42,324 nucleotides of DNA from an archaeon (GTDB lineage: Archaea; Nanobdellota; Nanobdellia; Woesearchaeales; GW2011-AR9), in the NCBI GenBank assembly GCA_023265925.1, contig JAHFSD010000005.1, positions 1 through 42,324 of the forward strand, in the 5' to 3' direction. Numbering within the stretch: position 1 is the stretch's first letter; every line of letters starts with the position of its first letter. The position numbers and the translations under genes were made by a program. The notes beneath the pieces were generated by a model. That model was not told where the DNA came from. It saw only the letters and a program-made list of their open reading frames with translations, and did not search any database. Of the stretch, positions 29,915 to 38,223 are shown piece after piece.

Positions 29915-30876
29915 TGGTGTAATATTCTCTTTATTTTATCTTTAGAAGGAAGTCTGGCACTATATTCAGCTATGAAAATCTCTTTCTTTAAATCGCCTAA
30001 CGCATAGTGAACAGTTTCTTCGTCTTTCGTCTTGCAAATGATCAGTCCCACGGGAGGTCGTTGCCTTGGTCGTAATTTATGTTGTTTGTACCAGTTAAGG
30101 TAAGAGTACATCTGACTAACATGCTGATGCTGGAATGGTTCGGTCTTGATTTCTACTAGGATATAACATAAGAGACCAGCGTGAAAGAGTTCCAAATCGA
30201 CTTTATCGTAATTTCCGGCAATCAGTAGGGGCACTTCTCTTCTTCCGACAAAGAAGTCCGGACCTAGTTCCTGAATAAATCTTTCTAATTTAAGTAGCAG
30301 AGCGTCTTTAAGATCTTTTTCTGTATAGTCCTGTTGTAAATCCAAAAAATTAAAATTGTAGGCATCTTTAAAGACCTGCTCAGGTTCAATTATTGTTAAA
30401 GGTAATTTCTGTGTTATGATTAAACTACCTTTTTTAGCTGTGGTTTGGTACAACTGGTTCTTGATTTTTTGTTCTAACTGTCTGCTGCTCCACCCGTTTC
30501 TGACAATTTCCTGCTCATAAAAAATTCTCTCGGTTTTATTGTGAAGATATAACAAGCTAACAAGATGTGTCCAGCTTAATTGTCTAGGCACTGCCTGGAC
30601 GATTGGATATGTTCGGTAAAACAAGATCATATTATGTAAATTTGCTTTAGAAAAGCCCAGGTCCGTGGCCAAAGAAGTGATTAATTTTTGGCCATAGTCA
30701 GCTTTATCTTTATGCTGCAGTTCTTCTCGGACAATTCTTTCTCCTACTTGCCAGTAGGTTTGGACACGCAGGTTATCGACCGCTTTATAGGCCTGATATT
30801 GAGCTTTGGTGAGGAGGGATTTTAAGTCCTGTAAGAGTTCAGGATAGTTCGTTAAGTCTGATATCGCTTTTTTCAT
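29911..30876 (-). CDS. YhcG/DUF1016 PDDEXK nuclease, copy 2
   Basis: A 321-residue protein. The N-terminal DUF1016 helical domain (LKSLLTKAQYQAYKAVDNLRVQTYWQVGERI, then LSWTHLVSLL) is followed by a PDDEXK domain. VGRREVPLLIAGNYDKVDLELFH gives the Asp, and CYILVEIKTEPFQHQHVSQM the ExK. In bacteria these proteins are often linked to restriction or other defence loci. It is a close paralogue of the gene just upstream and overlaps it by ATGA. Catalytic residues look intact. Confidence 0.88.
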   Translation of the reverse strand: MKKAISDLTNYPELLQDLKSLLTKAQYQAYKAVDNLRVQTYWQVGERIVREELQHKDKADYGQKLITSLATDLGFSKANLHNMILFYRTYPIVQAVPRQLSWTHLVSLLYLHNKTERIFYEQEIVRNGWSSRQLEQKIKNQLYQTTAKKGSLIITQKLPLTIIEPEQVFKDAYNFNFLDLQQDYTEKDLKDALLLKLERFIQELGPDFFVGRREVPLLIAGNYDKVDLELFHAGLLCYILVEIKTEPFQHQHVSQMYSYLNWYKQHKLRPRQRPPVGLIICKTKDEETVHYALGDLKKEIFIAEYSARLPSKDKIKRILHQ

Positions 30877-31832
30877 TGCAGTAGCCGTTTAATCTCCTCC
30901 TTGGAAGGCAACTTGGTTTGGTACTCAGCAATAAAAATCTCCTTTTTCAGACCGCCTAACGCGTAGTGAACTGTTTCTTCGTCCTTGGTTTTACAGATTA
31001 TTAAGCCAATAGGCGGTCGTTGCCCCCGCTGCATCTTGTGTTGCCTATACCAGTTAAGATACGAATACATCTGGCTAATATGTTTATGCTGGAAAGACTC
31101 TATTTTGATTTCCACCAGAACATAACAGAGCAGGCCAGCGTGGAATAACTCTAAATCAACTTTATCATAATTCCCTCCAATCAGTAGGGGCACTTCTCTT
31201 CTCCCAACAAAAAAATCTGGTCCTAGTTCCTGGAGGAATTGTTCTAGTTTATTAAGTAAAGCGCTTTTTAAGTCGTATTCTCGGTAATTTTTCTTTAAGT
31301 TGAGAAAATCAAAGTGATAAAGATCTTTAAATACTTGTTCTGGCTCTACCACTTGGAGAGGGAACTTTCTTTTAATAACCATGGTCCCCTTCTTTGCTAC
31401 CCTCTGATAGACCTTGTTTTTAATTTGTTGGCGTAAAATCCGTATGCTCCATCCATTTTGAATTATCTGCTGTTCATAAAAATCCCTCTCAGAAGCGTTC
31501 GACATGATCAGGAACTCCTGATAATGAGACCAACTTAATTGTCTCGACAGTGTCAAGACATTCGGATAGGCTTTGTAAAATTGGACTATTTTGTAGAAAA
31601 CTGGTCGGGAAAAACCCAGATCCACCGCCAACCTCTCGACTAAATGCTTCCCATAATCCGCTCTTTCTCTAAATTTCAGCTCCTCCCGGGCAACCCTTTC
31701 CCCCATCTGCCAATAAGTCTGTACTAAAATATTATCGACCGCTTTATAGGCCTGATATTTGCCTTTGGTGAGGAGGGATTTTAGGTCTTCCAGCAGTTCT
31801 TTGTATCCTTCCAGGACTGGTTGTTCTTTCAT
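30873..31832 (-). CDS. YhcG/DUF1016 PDDEXK nuclease, copy 1
   Basis: A 319-residue tandem paralogue of the gene at 29911-30876, sharing most of its length. It starts LKSLLTKGKYQAYKAVDNILVQTYWQMGER. The nuclease core has VGRREVPLLIGGNYDKVDLELFH and CYVLVEIKIESFQHKHISQM, so the Asp and ExK residues are kept. The two differ most in the region 85-165 that would contact partners. Its ATG overlaps the stop of a PEP-enzyme remnant by four bases. Confidence 0.88.
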   Translation of the reverse strand: MKEQPVLEGYKELLEDLKSLLTKGKYQAYKAVDNILVQTYWQMGERVAREELKFRERADYGKHLVERLAVDLGFSRPVFYKIVQFYKAYPNVLTLSRQLSWSHYQEFLIMSNASERDFYEQQIIQNGWSIRILRQQIKNKVYQRVAKKGTMVIKRKFPLQVVEPEQVFKDLYHFDFLNLKKNYREYDLKSALLNKLEQFLQELGPDFFVGRREVPLLIGGNYDKVDLELFHAGLLCYVLVEIKIESFQHKHISQMYSYLNWYRQHKMQRGQRPPIGLIICKTKDEETVHYALGGLKKEIFIAEYQTKLPSKEEIKRLLQ

Positions 31833-32026
31833 GAGAGTTTTCGTACGATGCCTTGGCTGGCGTCCACTTCCACCAAATCACCATCCTGGAAGACTTTGGT
31901 GGCGAATTGGGTGCCGACGAAGCTTAGGCTACAAAACCGTTCAGGAAGCGGGAGGGAGCTGTGAAGAATAACTGCCGCAGAATAAAACTGTCCTTGACAT
32001 CCAGACCGGAAGGTAAATCTGCTCAT
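31829..32026 (-). pseudogene. C-terminal remnant of a PEP-utilizing enzyme
   Basis: The last 30 residues (VGTQFATKVFQDGDLVEVDASQGIVRKL) match the end of the swivelling phosphohistidine domain of phosphoenolpyruvate synthase-type enzymes, where VIGTxxATxxLKDGDLVEVDAxxGxVRxL is typical. The 35 residues before it are unrelated and no catalytic His region is present. A 65-residue frame from ATG survives and its stop overlaps the next start. It is either a remnant of a lost gene or a short coupling frame. Confidence 0.6.
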
Positions 32027-32067
32027 CGAGGCTGACCATTTTTCTCCAGACTATTTATTCTTTCTCC

Positions 32068-33939
32068 CTACGTCTTCTCCTTAAACTCCGCATCAACCAC
32101 GTTCTCATCATCCAGCCCGGCCGCTTTCTTTCCGGCTTCAGCATCACTGCCCGTTCCGGCTCCGCCTCCGGCCTCCCCGGCTCCCGCTTTGCTTCCGGCC
32201 TGCTGGTACATCTTGCTGCCGATCTCCTGCATCGCTTTGTTCAAAGCTTCAATTTTTTTATTTATTTCCTGCGGATCTTCGCCTTTCCGCGCTTCCTCCA
32301 GATCCTTCAACTTATCTTCAATCTTCTTCCTGGTGTCCGCGTCAACTTTATCGCCAAACTCTTCCAGCACTTTCCTGTTCTGATACAACACCGCGTCAGC
32401 ATTGTTCTCAGCGTCAATCCTGGCTCTTCGTTTCTCGTCTTCCGCTTCATTCTTCTTGGCTTCCTCTTTCATCCGCTCCACTTCGTCCTTGCTCAGGGCG
32501 CCGGAACCGGTAATCACAATCTTCTGCTCCTTGCTCGTCCCCAGATCCTTGGCCATGACGTGCACAATCCCATTGGCGTCAATGTCAAAGGTCACTTCGA
32601 TCTGTGGCACGCCGCGGGGAGCAGGCGGGATGCCCACCAGGTCAAATTGCCCCAGCGTTTTATTGTCGGCAAACATCGGCCGTTCACCCTGCGCAACCCG
32701 AATCGTCACCGCCGGCTGGTTGTCAGCAGCCGTGCTGAAGATCTGCGATTTCTTGGTGGGAATGGTGGTATTCCTCTCAATCATCCTGGTCAGGACGCCG
32801 CCCAGAGTTTCAATCCCTAACGTCAGAGGCGTTACATCCAACAAGAGTATATCCCGAACTTCCCCGCCTAAAACACCAGCCTGAATGGCTGCTCCGACTG
32901 CTACTGCTTCATCTGGGTTGACGGATTTATCTCCTTCCTTCCCGGTCAGGCGCTTGACTAACTCCTGCACGGCGGGAATCCGGGTACTTCCGCCGACAAA
33001 AATGATCTTGTTCATTTTCTCGACGCTTAATCCGGCATCCTTGAGCGCATTCCTGGTCGGCCCTTCCAGCCGTTTCAGGATGGGTGCGATCAGCTCCTCA
33101 AATTTTGCCCGGGTCAATTCTTCCTTAAGGTGTTTGGGCCCGTGCTGGTCAGCAGTAATGAAAGGGATGTTGATTTCCACTTTGGTTTTTGACGACAATT
33201 CAATCTTGGCTTTTTCCGCCGCTTCCTTCAGCCGCTGTATCACGGTAGGATCTTTATGCAGGTCTATTCCCGTTGACTTCCTGAATTTGTCCATAATGAA
33301 TTCCATGATCAGTTCATCAATGTCATCCCCGCCTAAGAAATTGTCACCATTGGTAGCTTTCACTTCAAATACCCCACCACCCAGCTCGAGGATGGAAACG
33401 TCAAAGGTACCGCCGCCAAAATCAAAGACTAAAATGGTATGTTCTTTATCCTGTTTGTCTAAGCCATAGGCTAAACTGGCCGCAGTCGGCTCGTTAATTA
33501 TCCGCAGCACGTTCAATCCGGCAATCTCGCCGGCATTTTTAGTTGCCTGCCGCTGCGCATCGTTAAAGTAGGCCGGAACAGTAATCACCGCATTCTTGAC
33601 CGGCTGTCCCAGGTACGCTTCCGCATCGCGCTTTAATTTCTGCAGGATCATTGCTGAAATTTGTTCCGGGGTATAGTCCTTGCGGTCAATCTCGATTTTT
33701 TCATTACTGCCCATCTTCCTCTTGATCGAACGAATGGTATGGGCAGGATCGACAATCGCCTGGTTTCGGGCGACTTGCCCGACAATGACTTCATTATCTT
33801 TGATATGCACGACACTAGGAGTTATCCTCCCTCCCTCGGCATTGGGTATGATGGTTGATGTACCCCCTTCCATGACGGCCACTGCCGAAAAGGTTGTTCC
33901 TAAATCTATGCCAATCGTTGCCCCTTGATTTTTTGCCAT
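32068..33939 (-). CDS. dnaK: chaperone DnaK (Hsp70)
   Basis: A 623-residue ATP-driven chaperone. ATPase signatures are [14 protein letters not shown] at the N-terminus, [15 protein letters not shown] and [14 protein letters not shown]. The substrate domain ([27 protein letters not shown]) and the helical lid are complete. The C-terminus ends [10 protein letters not shown] after a Gly/Ala-rich linker, as in bacterial DnaK. It follows grpE by 18 bases, with GGTG before the ATG. Archaeal hsp70 systems are generally regarded as acquired from bacteria. Confidence 0.97.
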   Translation of the reverse strand: MAKNQGATIGIDLGTTFSAVAVMEGGTSTIIPNAEGGRITPSVVHIKDNEVIVGQVARNQAIVDPAHTIRSIKRKMGSNEKIEIDRKDYTPEQISAMILQKLKRDAEAYLGQPVKNAVITVPAYFNDAQRQATKNAGEIAGLNVLRIINEPTAASLAYGLDKQDKEHTILVFDFGGGTFDVSILELGGGVFEVKATNGDNFLGGDDIDELIMEFIMDKFRKSTGIDLHKDPTVIQRLKEAAEKAKIELSSKTKVEINIPFITADQHGPKHLKEELTRAKFEELIAPILKRLEGPTRNALKDAGLSVEKMNKIIFVGGSTRIPAVQELVKRLTGKEGDKSVNPDEAVAVGAAIQAGVLGGEVRDILLLDVTPLTLGIETLGGVLTRMIERNTTIPTKKSQIFSTAADNQPAVTIRVAQGERPMFADNKTLGQFDLVGIPPAPRGVPQIEVTFDIDANGIVHVMAKDLGTSKEQKIVITGSGALSKDEVERMKEEAKKNEAEDEKRRARIDAENNADAVLYQNRKVLEEFGDKVDADTRKKIEDKLKDLEEARKGEDPQEINKKIEALNKAMQEIGSKMYQQAGSKAGAGEAGGGAGTGSDAEAGKKAAGLDDENVVDAEFKEKT

Positions 33940-33957
33940 GTTTTGTTCACCTGTTGT

Positions 33958-34494
33958 TTATTTTTGTTCGTTTTTCATCGGTGTTTGTTCCTGTTTTTTC
34001 CTGCCGGAACTTACTTTGACTCGGGCATGCCGCAACACTCTGCCTCCTAACAGATAGCCTTTCTGAAATTCTTCAATGATTCTATTCTCCGGCAATTCCG
34101 ACTCCACTTTCAGTAGGGCTTCATGAAGATAGGGATCATACACTTGCTGTTCCGTGACGATGGGCTCTACGCCTTGCCCTTCCAGCAGCGTGATGAATTG
34201 GGAATAAATCAATTCCATGCCTTTGACGAACTCTTCCGGACGCTGCGTATTCTTCAGCGCCAATTCAAAATTATCCACGACCGGAAGCAGCTGGAGCAGC
34301 ACTCCTTTGGCGGCGAGCTGCTGCATTTCTTCGCTCCGTTTCTCAGTTTGCTTGCGGTAATTCTCAAAGTTTGCTTGTGTCCGCTTCAGCAAGTCGGTCA
34401 TTTCCTGCAGCGGATCAGGCTGCGGAGCTTGCTCAGCCAGCGCTTCATTAGCTTCATCAGTTTCTGCACTTCCCGGTTGAAGTTGTCCTGCCAT
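33958..34494 (-). CDS. grpE: nucleotide exchange factor GrpE
   Basis: A 178-residue protein. The long N-terminal coiled coil (EMTDLLKRTQANFENYRKQTEKR) and four-helix part (LLPVVDNFELALKN, then FVKGMELIYSQF) lead to the C-terminal beta domain (VYDPYLHEALLKVES, YLLGGRVLRHARVKVS). It releases ADP from DnaK. First gene of the heat-shock cluster, with a TATA box at 34567 and a leader of about 50 bases containing three ACTT/AAGT direct repeats. Confidence 0.94.
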   Translation of the reverse strand: MAGQLQPGSAETDEANEALAEQAPQPDPLQEMTDLLKRTQANFENYRKQTEKRSEEMQQLAAKGVLLQLLPVVDNFELALKNTQRPEEFVKGMELIYSQFITLLEGQGVEPIVTEQQVYDPYLHEALLKVESELPENRIIEEFQKGYLLGGRVLRHARVKVSSGRKKQEQTPMKNEQK

Positions 34495-34529
34495 TGCTTG
34501 TGTATATTGTTTGTGTATCTTATTTGTTT

Positions 34530-34556
34530 ACTTTAAGCCAACTTTGACTACTTGAA
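34530..34556. promoter_or_regulatory. ACTT direct repeats in the grpE leader, candidate regulator site
   Basis: ACTTTAAG, ACTTTGAC and ACTTGAAA start at about 34530, 34541 and 34550, roughly one helical turn apart, around the predicted grpE transcription start. A regulator gene is divergently encoded next door. Binding is inference. Confidence 0.3.
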
Positions 34557-34566
34557 ATAGAACTAG

Positions 34567-34575
34567 TATATAAAC
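34567..34575 (-). promoter_or_regulatory. TATA-like box of grpE-dnaK
   Basis: GTTTATATA read leftward, predicting transcription from near 34545. Confidence 0.6.
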
Positions 34576-34597
34576 TTTACGGAAGAAAAAGGGAAAA

Positions 34598-34606
34598 GTT
34601 TAAAAG
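34598..34606 (+). promoter_or_regulatory. TATA-like box of the divergent regulator
   Basis: GTTTAAAAG is centred 27 bases before the ATG at 34629 and about 30 bases from the grpE box, so the two promoters are back to back. Confidence 0.5.
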
Positions 34607-34628
34607 GTGCAAAGTATTCAGGCCACTG

Positions 34629-35027
34629 ATGAGCCAAAGAATAACCATCATCAACATCCGCAAGGGAGACACTCGGAACATCAACGATGAATTACAGTGG
34701 TTGGGCAATTCCCTGGGCTTGTTTAACCTGCGGGATCGGGACAGCAGCTGTTTCCGGGTGTTTATCACCCTGGTAAAAACTGCCCGGCAGAATAAGCCTC
34801 TTAGCTCTGATGAGATTGCCGAGCGCTTAAACCTGAGCAGGAGCACGGTCATCCATCATCTGGAAAGGCTCCTGGAGTCCGGCATCGTGATGAAGGAACG
34901 TCGAGGGGGTTACATCCTGCGGGAACGGACCATGGAAAGCCTGATTAAAGATGTCCATCAGGACATGGAAGCGCTGTTTTCCCGCGTGCAGGAAGTAGCC
35001 AAAGAGATTGATGAGCTGATGGGGTGA
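34629..35027 (+). CDS. winged-helix transcriptional regulator, ArsR-like
   Basis: A 132-residue protein. Residues 55-100 are a winged helix (PLSSDEIAERLNLSRSTVIHHLERLLESGIVMKERRGGYIL), followed by a helical C-terminus for dimerisation (IKDVHQDMEALFSRVQEVAKEIDELM). It is divergent from grpE-dnaK and shares a 134-base promoter region with it. By position it could be a heat-shock repressor analogous in role to archaeal Phr, though I do not claim homology. It converges with the PKD gene three bases past its stop. Confidence 0.78.
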   Translation: MSQRITIINIRKGDTRNINDELQWLGNSLGLFNLRDRDSSCFRVFITLVKTARQNKPLSSDEIAERLNLSRSTVIHHLERLLESGIVMKERRGGYILRERTMESLIKDVHQDMEALFSRVQEVAKEIDELMG

Positions 35028-35030
35028 GAA

Positions 35031-36551
35031 TTATTGTGGCGATGATTCACTCGTGGGCAACCCTTCGCCTTCCTTCTTCTTCCTTTTCTTCTTAGAGACC
35101 TTTTTCTTCACCTGGGGAGCTTCTTCCTTCCCTTCCGCTTTCGGCTCTTCGGGCGGCTGATGCTCAGCATGCTGTTCCGGATGATGCTCCGCCTTTTGTT
35201 CCGGTGAATGAGTACCATTCTTCTTGGCCACCAATTTCTGCTTGACCGTCTCCGTCAACTTCTCTGCCCCAGTTTTGGCTTTCTTGGCCCAGGCGGCTAT
35301 CGCTCCACCAACTACACCAAACGCAATAATAATGGCCGAGATGGTGGAAATATTATCCTTAAACCACTGCAGCTTGCTCACTTTCAGCTTCTGCGCCTGC
35401 GCCAAACTTTGCGTGATATCATTAATAGCCGTGCTCAGGAGGTCAAGATTTACCTTAGCATCTGCTAACTTTCCTGTCAATAATTGCCCCTGGACGTCCT
35501 GCATCTGCTTCTTCGTCGGCTTGATGCCGCTTTCATAGATCTCACTGACTAAATATTTCTCAGCATTCTTGCTACTGAAGATGTTCTCCTGCTCCTGTAA
35601 TTTTTCCTTGAGGAGATTGAACTGGGTTTCTAATTCTTCTTGGTTATATTCGATCTCTTTGACCACGGTCAGATTGACCGGGAAAGTTTTATCCAGAACT
35701 TTGAGGGTAGCCTCGCCCAATTTTGTCTTCAAGACCACATTGACTGTTAGCGTCAGCGAATCCTCCTCTCCCGGCTGGAGGGCAGGGATAGTGGTAGAAC
35801 TCATGTGCTGCACCCCCGTGCCCACTATCCTAGCCGTAATGTCGGTTAAAATCTTTTCCCCCCCATTCTTGATAATGACGGTAATTTTATTTTCCCCTTT
35901 CTTCACTTCATCCGGAAAGTATGATGACAGTTCCAGTTTGGAATCAAAGGCGGTGACGGTAATCGACTCGATTTTCTGGAAGGAATTTCCACTGGCATCA
36001 GTAACTGTAAGAGTAACGTTATATACACCAGCATTGTCGAACGTAAATGATGGGCTTGGGCTGGTGCTGTCAACGGTTCCATCTGCCTGAAAATACCAGG
36101 AATAACTGAGCGGCTCTTTTCCCACCGCGGCAGCGATGAACTGCACGCCTAAAGGAGCTACTCCCCCGGCAGGATTGGCTTTCAGGGTAATAGTGATTTG
36201 TGGTTTAGGGGCAGTAACGACTATTGACTGGGTAGCAGTTGCTGTTTCATTCGTGGCCGTGGTGATGGTAACGCGGGCCGTAAAGCTGCCTTCCTGGGAA
36301 TAGGCATGAGCAGGAGATGGTTCAGTACTATCAATAATGCCATCATCTTCAAAATCCCAGGAATACGAAACTGTTTCTGCAGAAATGGTAGAACTGTTCG
36401 CCTGGAAATGAATTTCCAAGGGCGCTATTCCGGAATCCTTATCGGTGAGAATGGAAACCGTAAGCGGAGTTGCTGCCGTCAGCACTTCATCCACAGCAAT
36501 GGTCGTGAATGACAACAGTAACAAAAATGGTATAAACCAGGTAAATCTCAT
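35031..36551 (-). CDS. PKD-domain surface protein with C-terminal membrane anchor
   Basis: A 506-residue protein. It has a signal peptide (MRFTWFIPFLLLLSFTTIA). Two PKD domains lie at about 28-112 and 116-200, both with the YSWDF/YSWYF core and the typical ending (GSFTARVTI and GVYNVTLTVTD). A CARDB-like beta domain spans about 205-300 and a coiled region 310-395. A membrane helix at about 401-423 is followed by an 80-residue Lys/His/Glu-rich cytosolic tail. A TATA-like box 30 bases upstream selects this ATG over one 38 codons earlier. Confidence 0.8.
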   Translation of the reverse strand: MRFTWFIPFLLLLSFTTIAVDEVLTAATPLTVSILTDKDSGIAPLEIHFQANSSTISAETVSYSWDFEDDGIIDSTEPSPAHAYSQEGSFTARVTITTATNETATATQSIVVTAPKPQITITLKANPAGGVAPLGVQFIAAAVGKEPLSYSWYFQADGTVDSTSPSPSFTFDNAGVYNVTLTVTDASGNSFQKIESITVTAFDSKLELSSYFPDEVKKGENKITVIIKNGGEKILTDITARIVGTGVQHMSSTTIPALQPGEEDSLTLTVNVVLKTKLGEATLKVLDKTFPVNLTVVKEIEYNQEELETQFNLLKEKLQEQENIFSSKNAEKYLVSEIYESGIKPTKKQMQDVQGQLLTGKLADAKVNLDLLSTAINDITQSLAQAQKLKVSKLQWFKDNISTISAIIIAFGVVGGAIAAWAKKAKTGAEKLTETVKQKLVAKKNGTHSPEQKAEHHPEQHAEHQPPEEPKAEGKEEAPQVKKKVSKKKRKKKEGEGLPTSESSPQ

Positions 36552-36576
36552 TCTGAACGGTCTAGATAAAGGCCTC

Positions 36577-36585
36577 TTTTTAAAC
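36577..36585 (-). promoter_or_regulatory. TATA-like box of the PKD gene
   Basis: GTTTAAAAA read leftward, centred 30 bases before the ATG at 36551. Confidence 0.45.
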
Positions 36586-36625
36586 TTTTTGATTACCCCA
36601 TATATTTTCCCAAAAACAACTATTT

Positions 36626-36634
36626 TTATATATA
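36626..36634 (+). promoter_or_regulatory. TATA-like box of the 68-residue membrane protein
   Basis: A TTTATATATA-type box centred about 26 bases before the ATG at 36655. It excludes the longer frame that starts further upstream. Confidence 0.55.
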
Positions 36635-36654
36635 GGGAAGCTTCTTCCAGCGCT

Positions 36655-36861
36655 ATGAACAGCAAACTGCTCCTGGTGGTGGAATTTGTCCTCTTGGCAA
36701 TCTATTTAGCCTTAGTCTTTTTTGTACTGGATACCGGTACCGTAACCGGCTTGGTCTTGCTGGGCGTCTCAACCCTCATTATTTTTGTGCTGGTCTGGAT
36801 ACTGGAAAAGAAACGGGAGAAATTAAAAATCCCAACCGGAGCAAGCTCCGGAGATTTTTAG
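36655..36861 (+). CDS. two-helix membrane protein, possibly truncated
   Basis: A 68-residue protein with hydrophobic segments at about 4-24 and 29-50, then a basic LEKKREKLKIP. The last ten codons (PTGASSGDF and stop) lie within the hairpin at 36829-36857. Immediately downstream another frame encodes a Pro/Gln-rich tail, so this may once have been one longer protein. No family recognised. Confidence 0.6.
   Translation: MNSKLLLVVEFVLLAIYLALVFFVLDTGTVTGLVLLGVSTLIIFVLVWILEKKREKLKIPTGASSGDF
36829..36857. terminator. strong hairpin with T-run, terminator-like or inserted palindrome
   Basis: CCGGAGC-AA-GCTCCGG at 36836-36851 is a perfect stem. The flanks AAAATC on the left and GATTTT on the right pair further out across a small asymmetric bulge. 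The outer T-run gives a terminator-like shape. It overlaps the end of the small membrane protein gene. Confidence 0.55.
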
Positions 36862-36871
36862 TGTTTGTTGA

Positions 36872-37042
36872 GAAATTTATTCCATTCACTACAAGCAGGG
36901 GGGATTTATACTCAACAAACAACTGAAGGAAGCAGAGCAAGGCCCGCCACAACCTTTGGCGGGAACTGGATTTGGACAGCAGCCAACGACGCCCTTTCCT
37001 CCCCAACCGCCGCCGCAACAACAGCAGACCTGGCCGAAGTAA
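36872..37042 (+). pseudogene. out-of-frame Pro/Gln-rich protein tail
   Basis: From just after a TGA at 36869 to TAA at 37040-37042 a frame encodes IHYKQGGFILNKQLKEAEQ and then a Pro/Gln-rich end (GTGFGQQPTTPFPPQ, then QQQQTWPK). Composition is clearly protein-like, but there is no ATG, GTG or TTG start in frame. It looks like the displaced C-terminus of the membrane protein upstream, or a gene that has lost its start. Confidence 0.45.
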
Positions 37043-37054
37043 ATTTCCCCTTTT

Positions 37055-37097
37055 CCCGCTCCGCCCAGCTCGGCACGCTACGTTTAGGCGGGGCGGG
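37055..37097. repeat. GC-rich inverted repeat
   Basis: CCCGCTCCGCC at 37055-37065 pairs with GGCGGGGCGGG at 37087-37097 with one G-T-type mismatch and a 21-base loop. It sits between the Pro/Gln tail and the DHH gene promoter. Possible terminator or small structured RNA; no tRNA features found. Confidence 0.45.
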
Positions 37098-37158
37098 CAG
37101 CACGATACCCAGCACTCACTTTGAGACTGGTGCCCAAAAACGCAAAAGTTGAGTAAAC

Positions 37159-37167
37159 ATTTAAAAG
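37159..37167 (+). promoter_or_regulatory. TATA-like box of the DHH gene
   Basis: ATTTAAAAG is centred about 26 bases before the ATG at 37189. Confidence 0.45.
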
Positions 37168-37188
37168 CAGTTTGATAATCCTTCTTCC

Positions 37189-38223
37189 ATGCTCACACCC
37201 CTACAGATTGCCTTCCTTCGTGAAGAACTGGCCACGGCTAAAAATCCCCTGTTCTTCCATGATGATGACGCTGACGGGTTGTGCTCTTTCCTGCTGCTCT
37301 ATCGGATCCAGCGCGAAGGGCGGGGCTTCATCTTTAAGTACGGCCCGTCCTTGAACGCCCAGCACCTGCGGAAAGTACAGGAATTAAATCCTGACAAAAT
37401 CTTCGTGCTGGACATCCCGCTCATTGAGCAGGAGTTTATCGACCAGGCTAAACGGCCGATCTTCTGGATCGATCACCACCAGCCCGTTGAACGCAGCAAC
37501 GTACATTATTTCAATCCCCGGCTGAAAGAGCCGGATGCCTATGTTCCTACTACCATGATGGCCTGGCAGGTGAGCCAGCGAAACGAAGATTTGTGGATTG
37601 CTGCTGCCGGCTGCTTAGCCGACTGGTACGTTCCCGATTTTCTGGAAGAATTCATTCAGAAGTATCCACACTTACTGAGCAGGAAAAGTGATCTGCCGAC
37701 TATGCTGTATCAAGAACCGATCGGAACGCTGGTGAAAGTCTTTTTTTTCCTGCCGAAAGGACCCCCGTCCGATGTCCGCAACTCGCTGGCAGTCCTTTCC
37801 CGCCTGCAGCATCCGGACGAAATCCTGCAGCAAACTACTGCTCAGGGAAAATACCTGTGGAAACGCTTCCAGGACATCAACCAGCGCTATGAAACGCTAT
37901 TGAAAGAAGCCAGGAAAGAAGTGGGAAAGGGAAAATTGCTGCTGTTTGCCTACAGCGAACAGCACTGGTCATTTACCGCTAACCTGGCCAATGAGCTGGG
38001 GGCACTCTACCCGGAAAAAATAGTCATCATTGCCCGCAAGAAGTCGGGAGAGTGGAAATGCAGCTTACGGGCGCAGGTGGCCATCGCCCCGGCGGTGGAG
38101 AAAGCACTGGTTGGTGTGCAAGGCTATGGCGGGGGGCATCCCACGGCTTGCGGCGCGGTGATCAAGGAAGAGGACTGGGAGCAGTTCCTGCAGAATTTTA
38201 AACGGGAGATGAAGGTGAAATGA
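37189..38223 (+). CDS. DHH-family phosphoesterase (RecJ-like)
   Basis: A 344-residue protein. The DHH domain shows HDDDADGLCSF (metal ligands Asp25-Asp29), a conserved Asp in VLDIP and the name-giving DHH at 95-97 in WIDHHQP. The C-terminal DHHA1 domain ends GYGGGHPTACGAVIK, the nucleic-acid or nucleotide binding loop. Archaeal members of this size include RecJ-like nucleases and Cdc45/GINS partners; which activity applies cannot be told by eye. Its stop overlaps the next gene by ATGA. Confidence 0.88.
   Translation: MLTPLQIAFLREELATAKNPLFFHDDDADGLCSFLLLYRIQREGRGFIFKYGPSLNAQHLRKVQELNPDKIFVLDIPLIEQEFIDQAKRPIFWIDHHQPVERSNVHYFNPRLKEPDAYVPTTMMAWQVSQRNEDLWIAAAGCLADWYVPDFLEEFIQKYPHLLSRKSDLPTMLYQEPIGTLVKVFFFLPKGPPSDVRNSLAVLSRLQHPDEILQQTTAQGKYLWKRFQDINQRYETLLKEARKEVGKGKLLLFAYSEQHWSFTANLANELGALYPEKIVIIARKKSGEWKCSLRAQVAIAPAVEKALVGVQGYGGGHPTACGAVIKEEDWEQFLQNFKREMKVK

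Noticed and set aside
29911-31832. The DUF1016 pair as a transposon or insertion sequence.
   Set aside because: No terminal inverted repeats or target duplications were seen around the pair, and the genes are joined to their neighbours by ATGA overlaps.
36865-37152. A 95-residue rightward frame starting at 36865.
   Set aside because: Low-complexity Ala/Thr/Ser composition; the other rightward frame here, with the Pro/Gln-rich sequence, is more protein-like, and no promoter or ribosome binding site fits the ATG.
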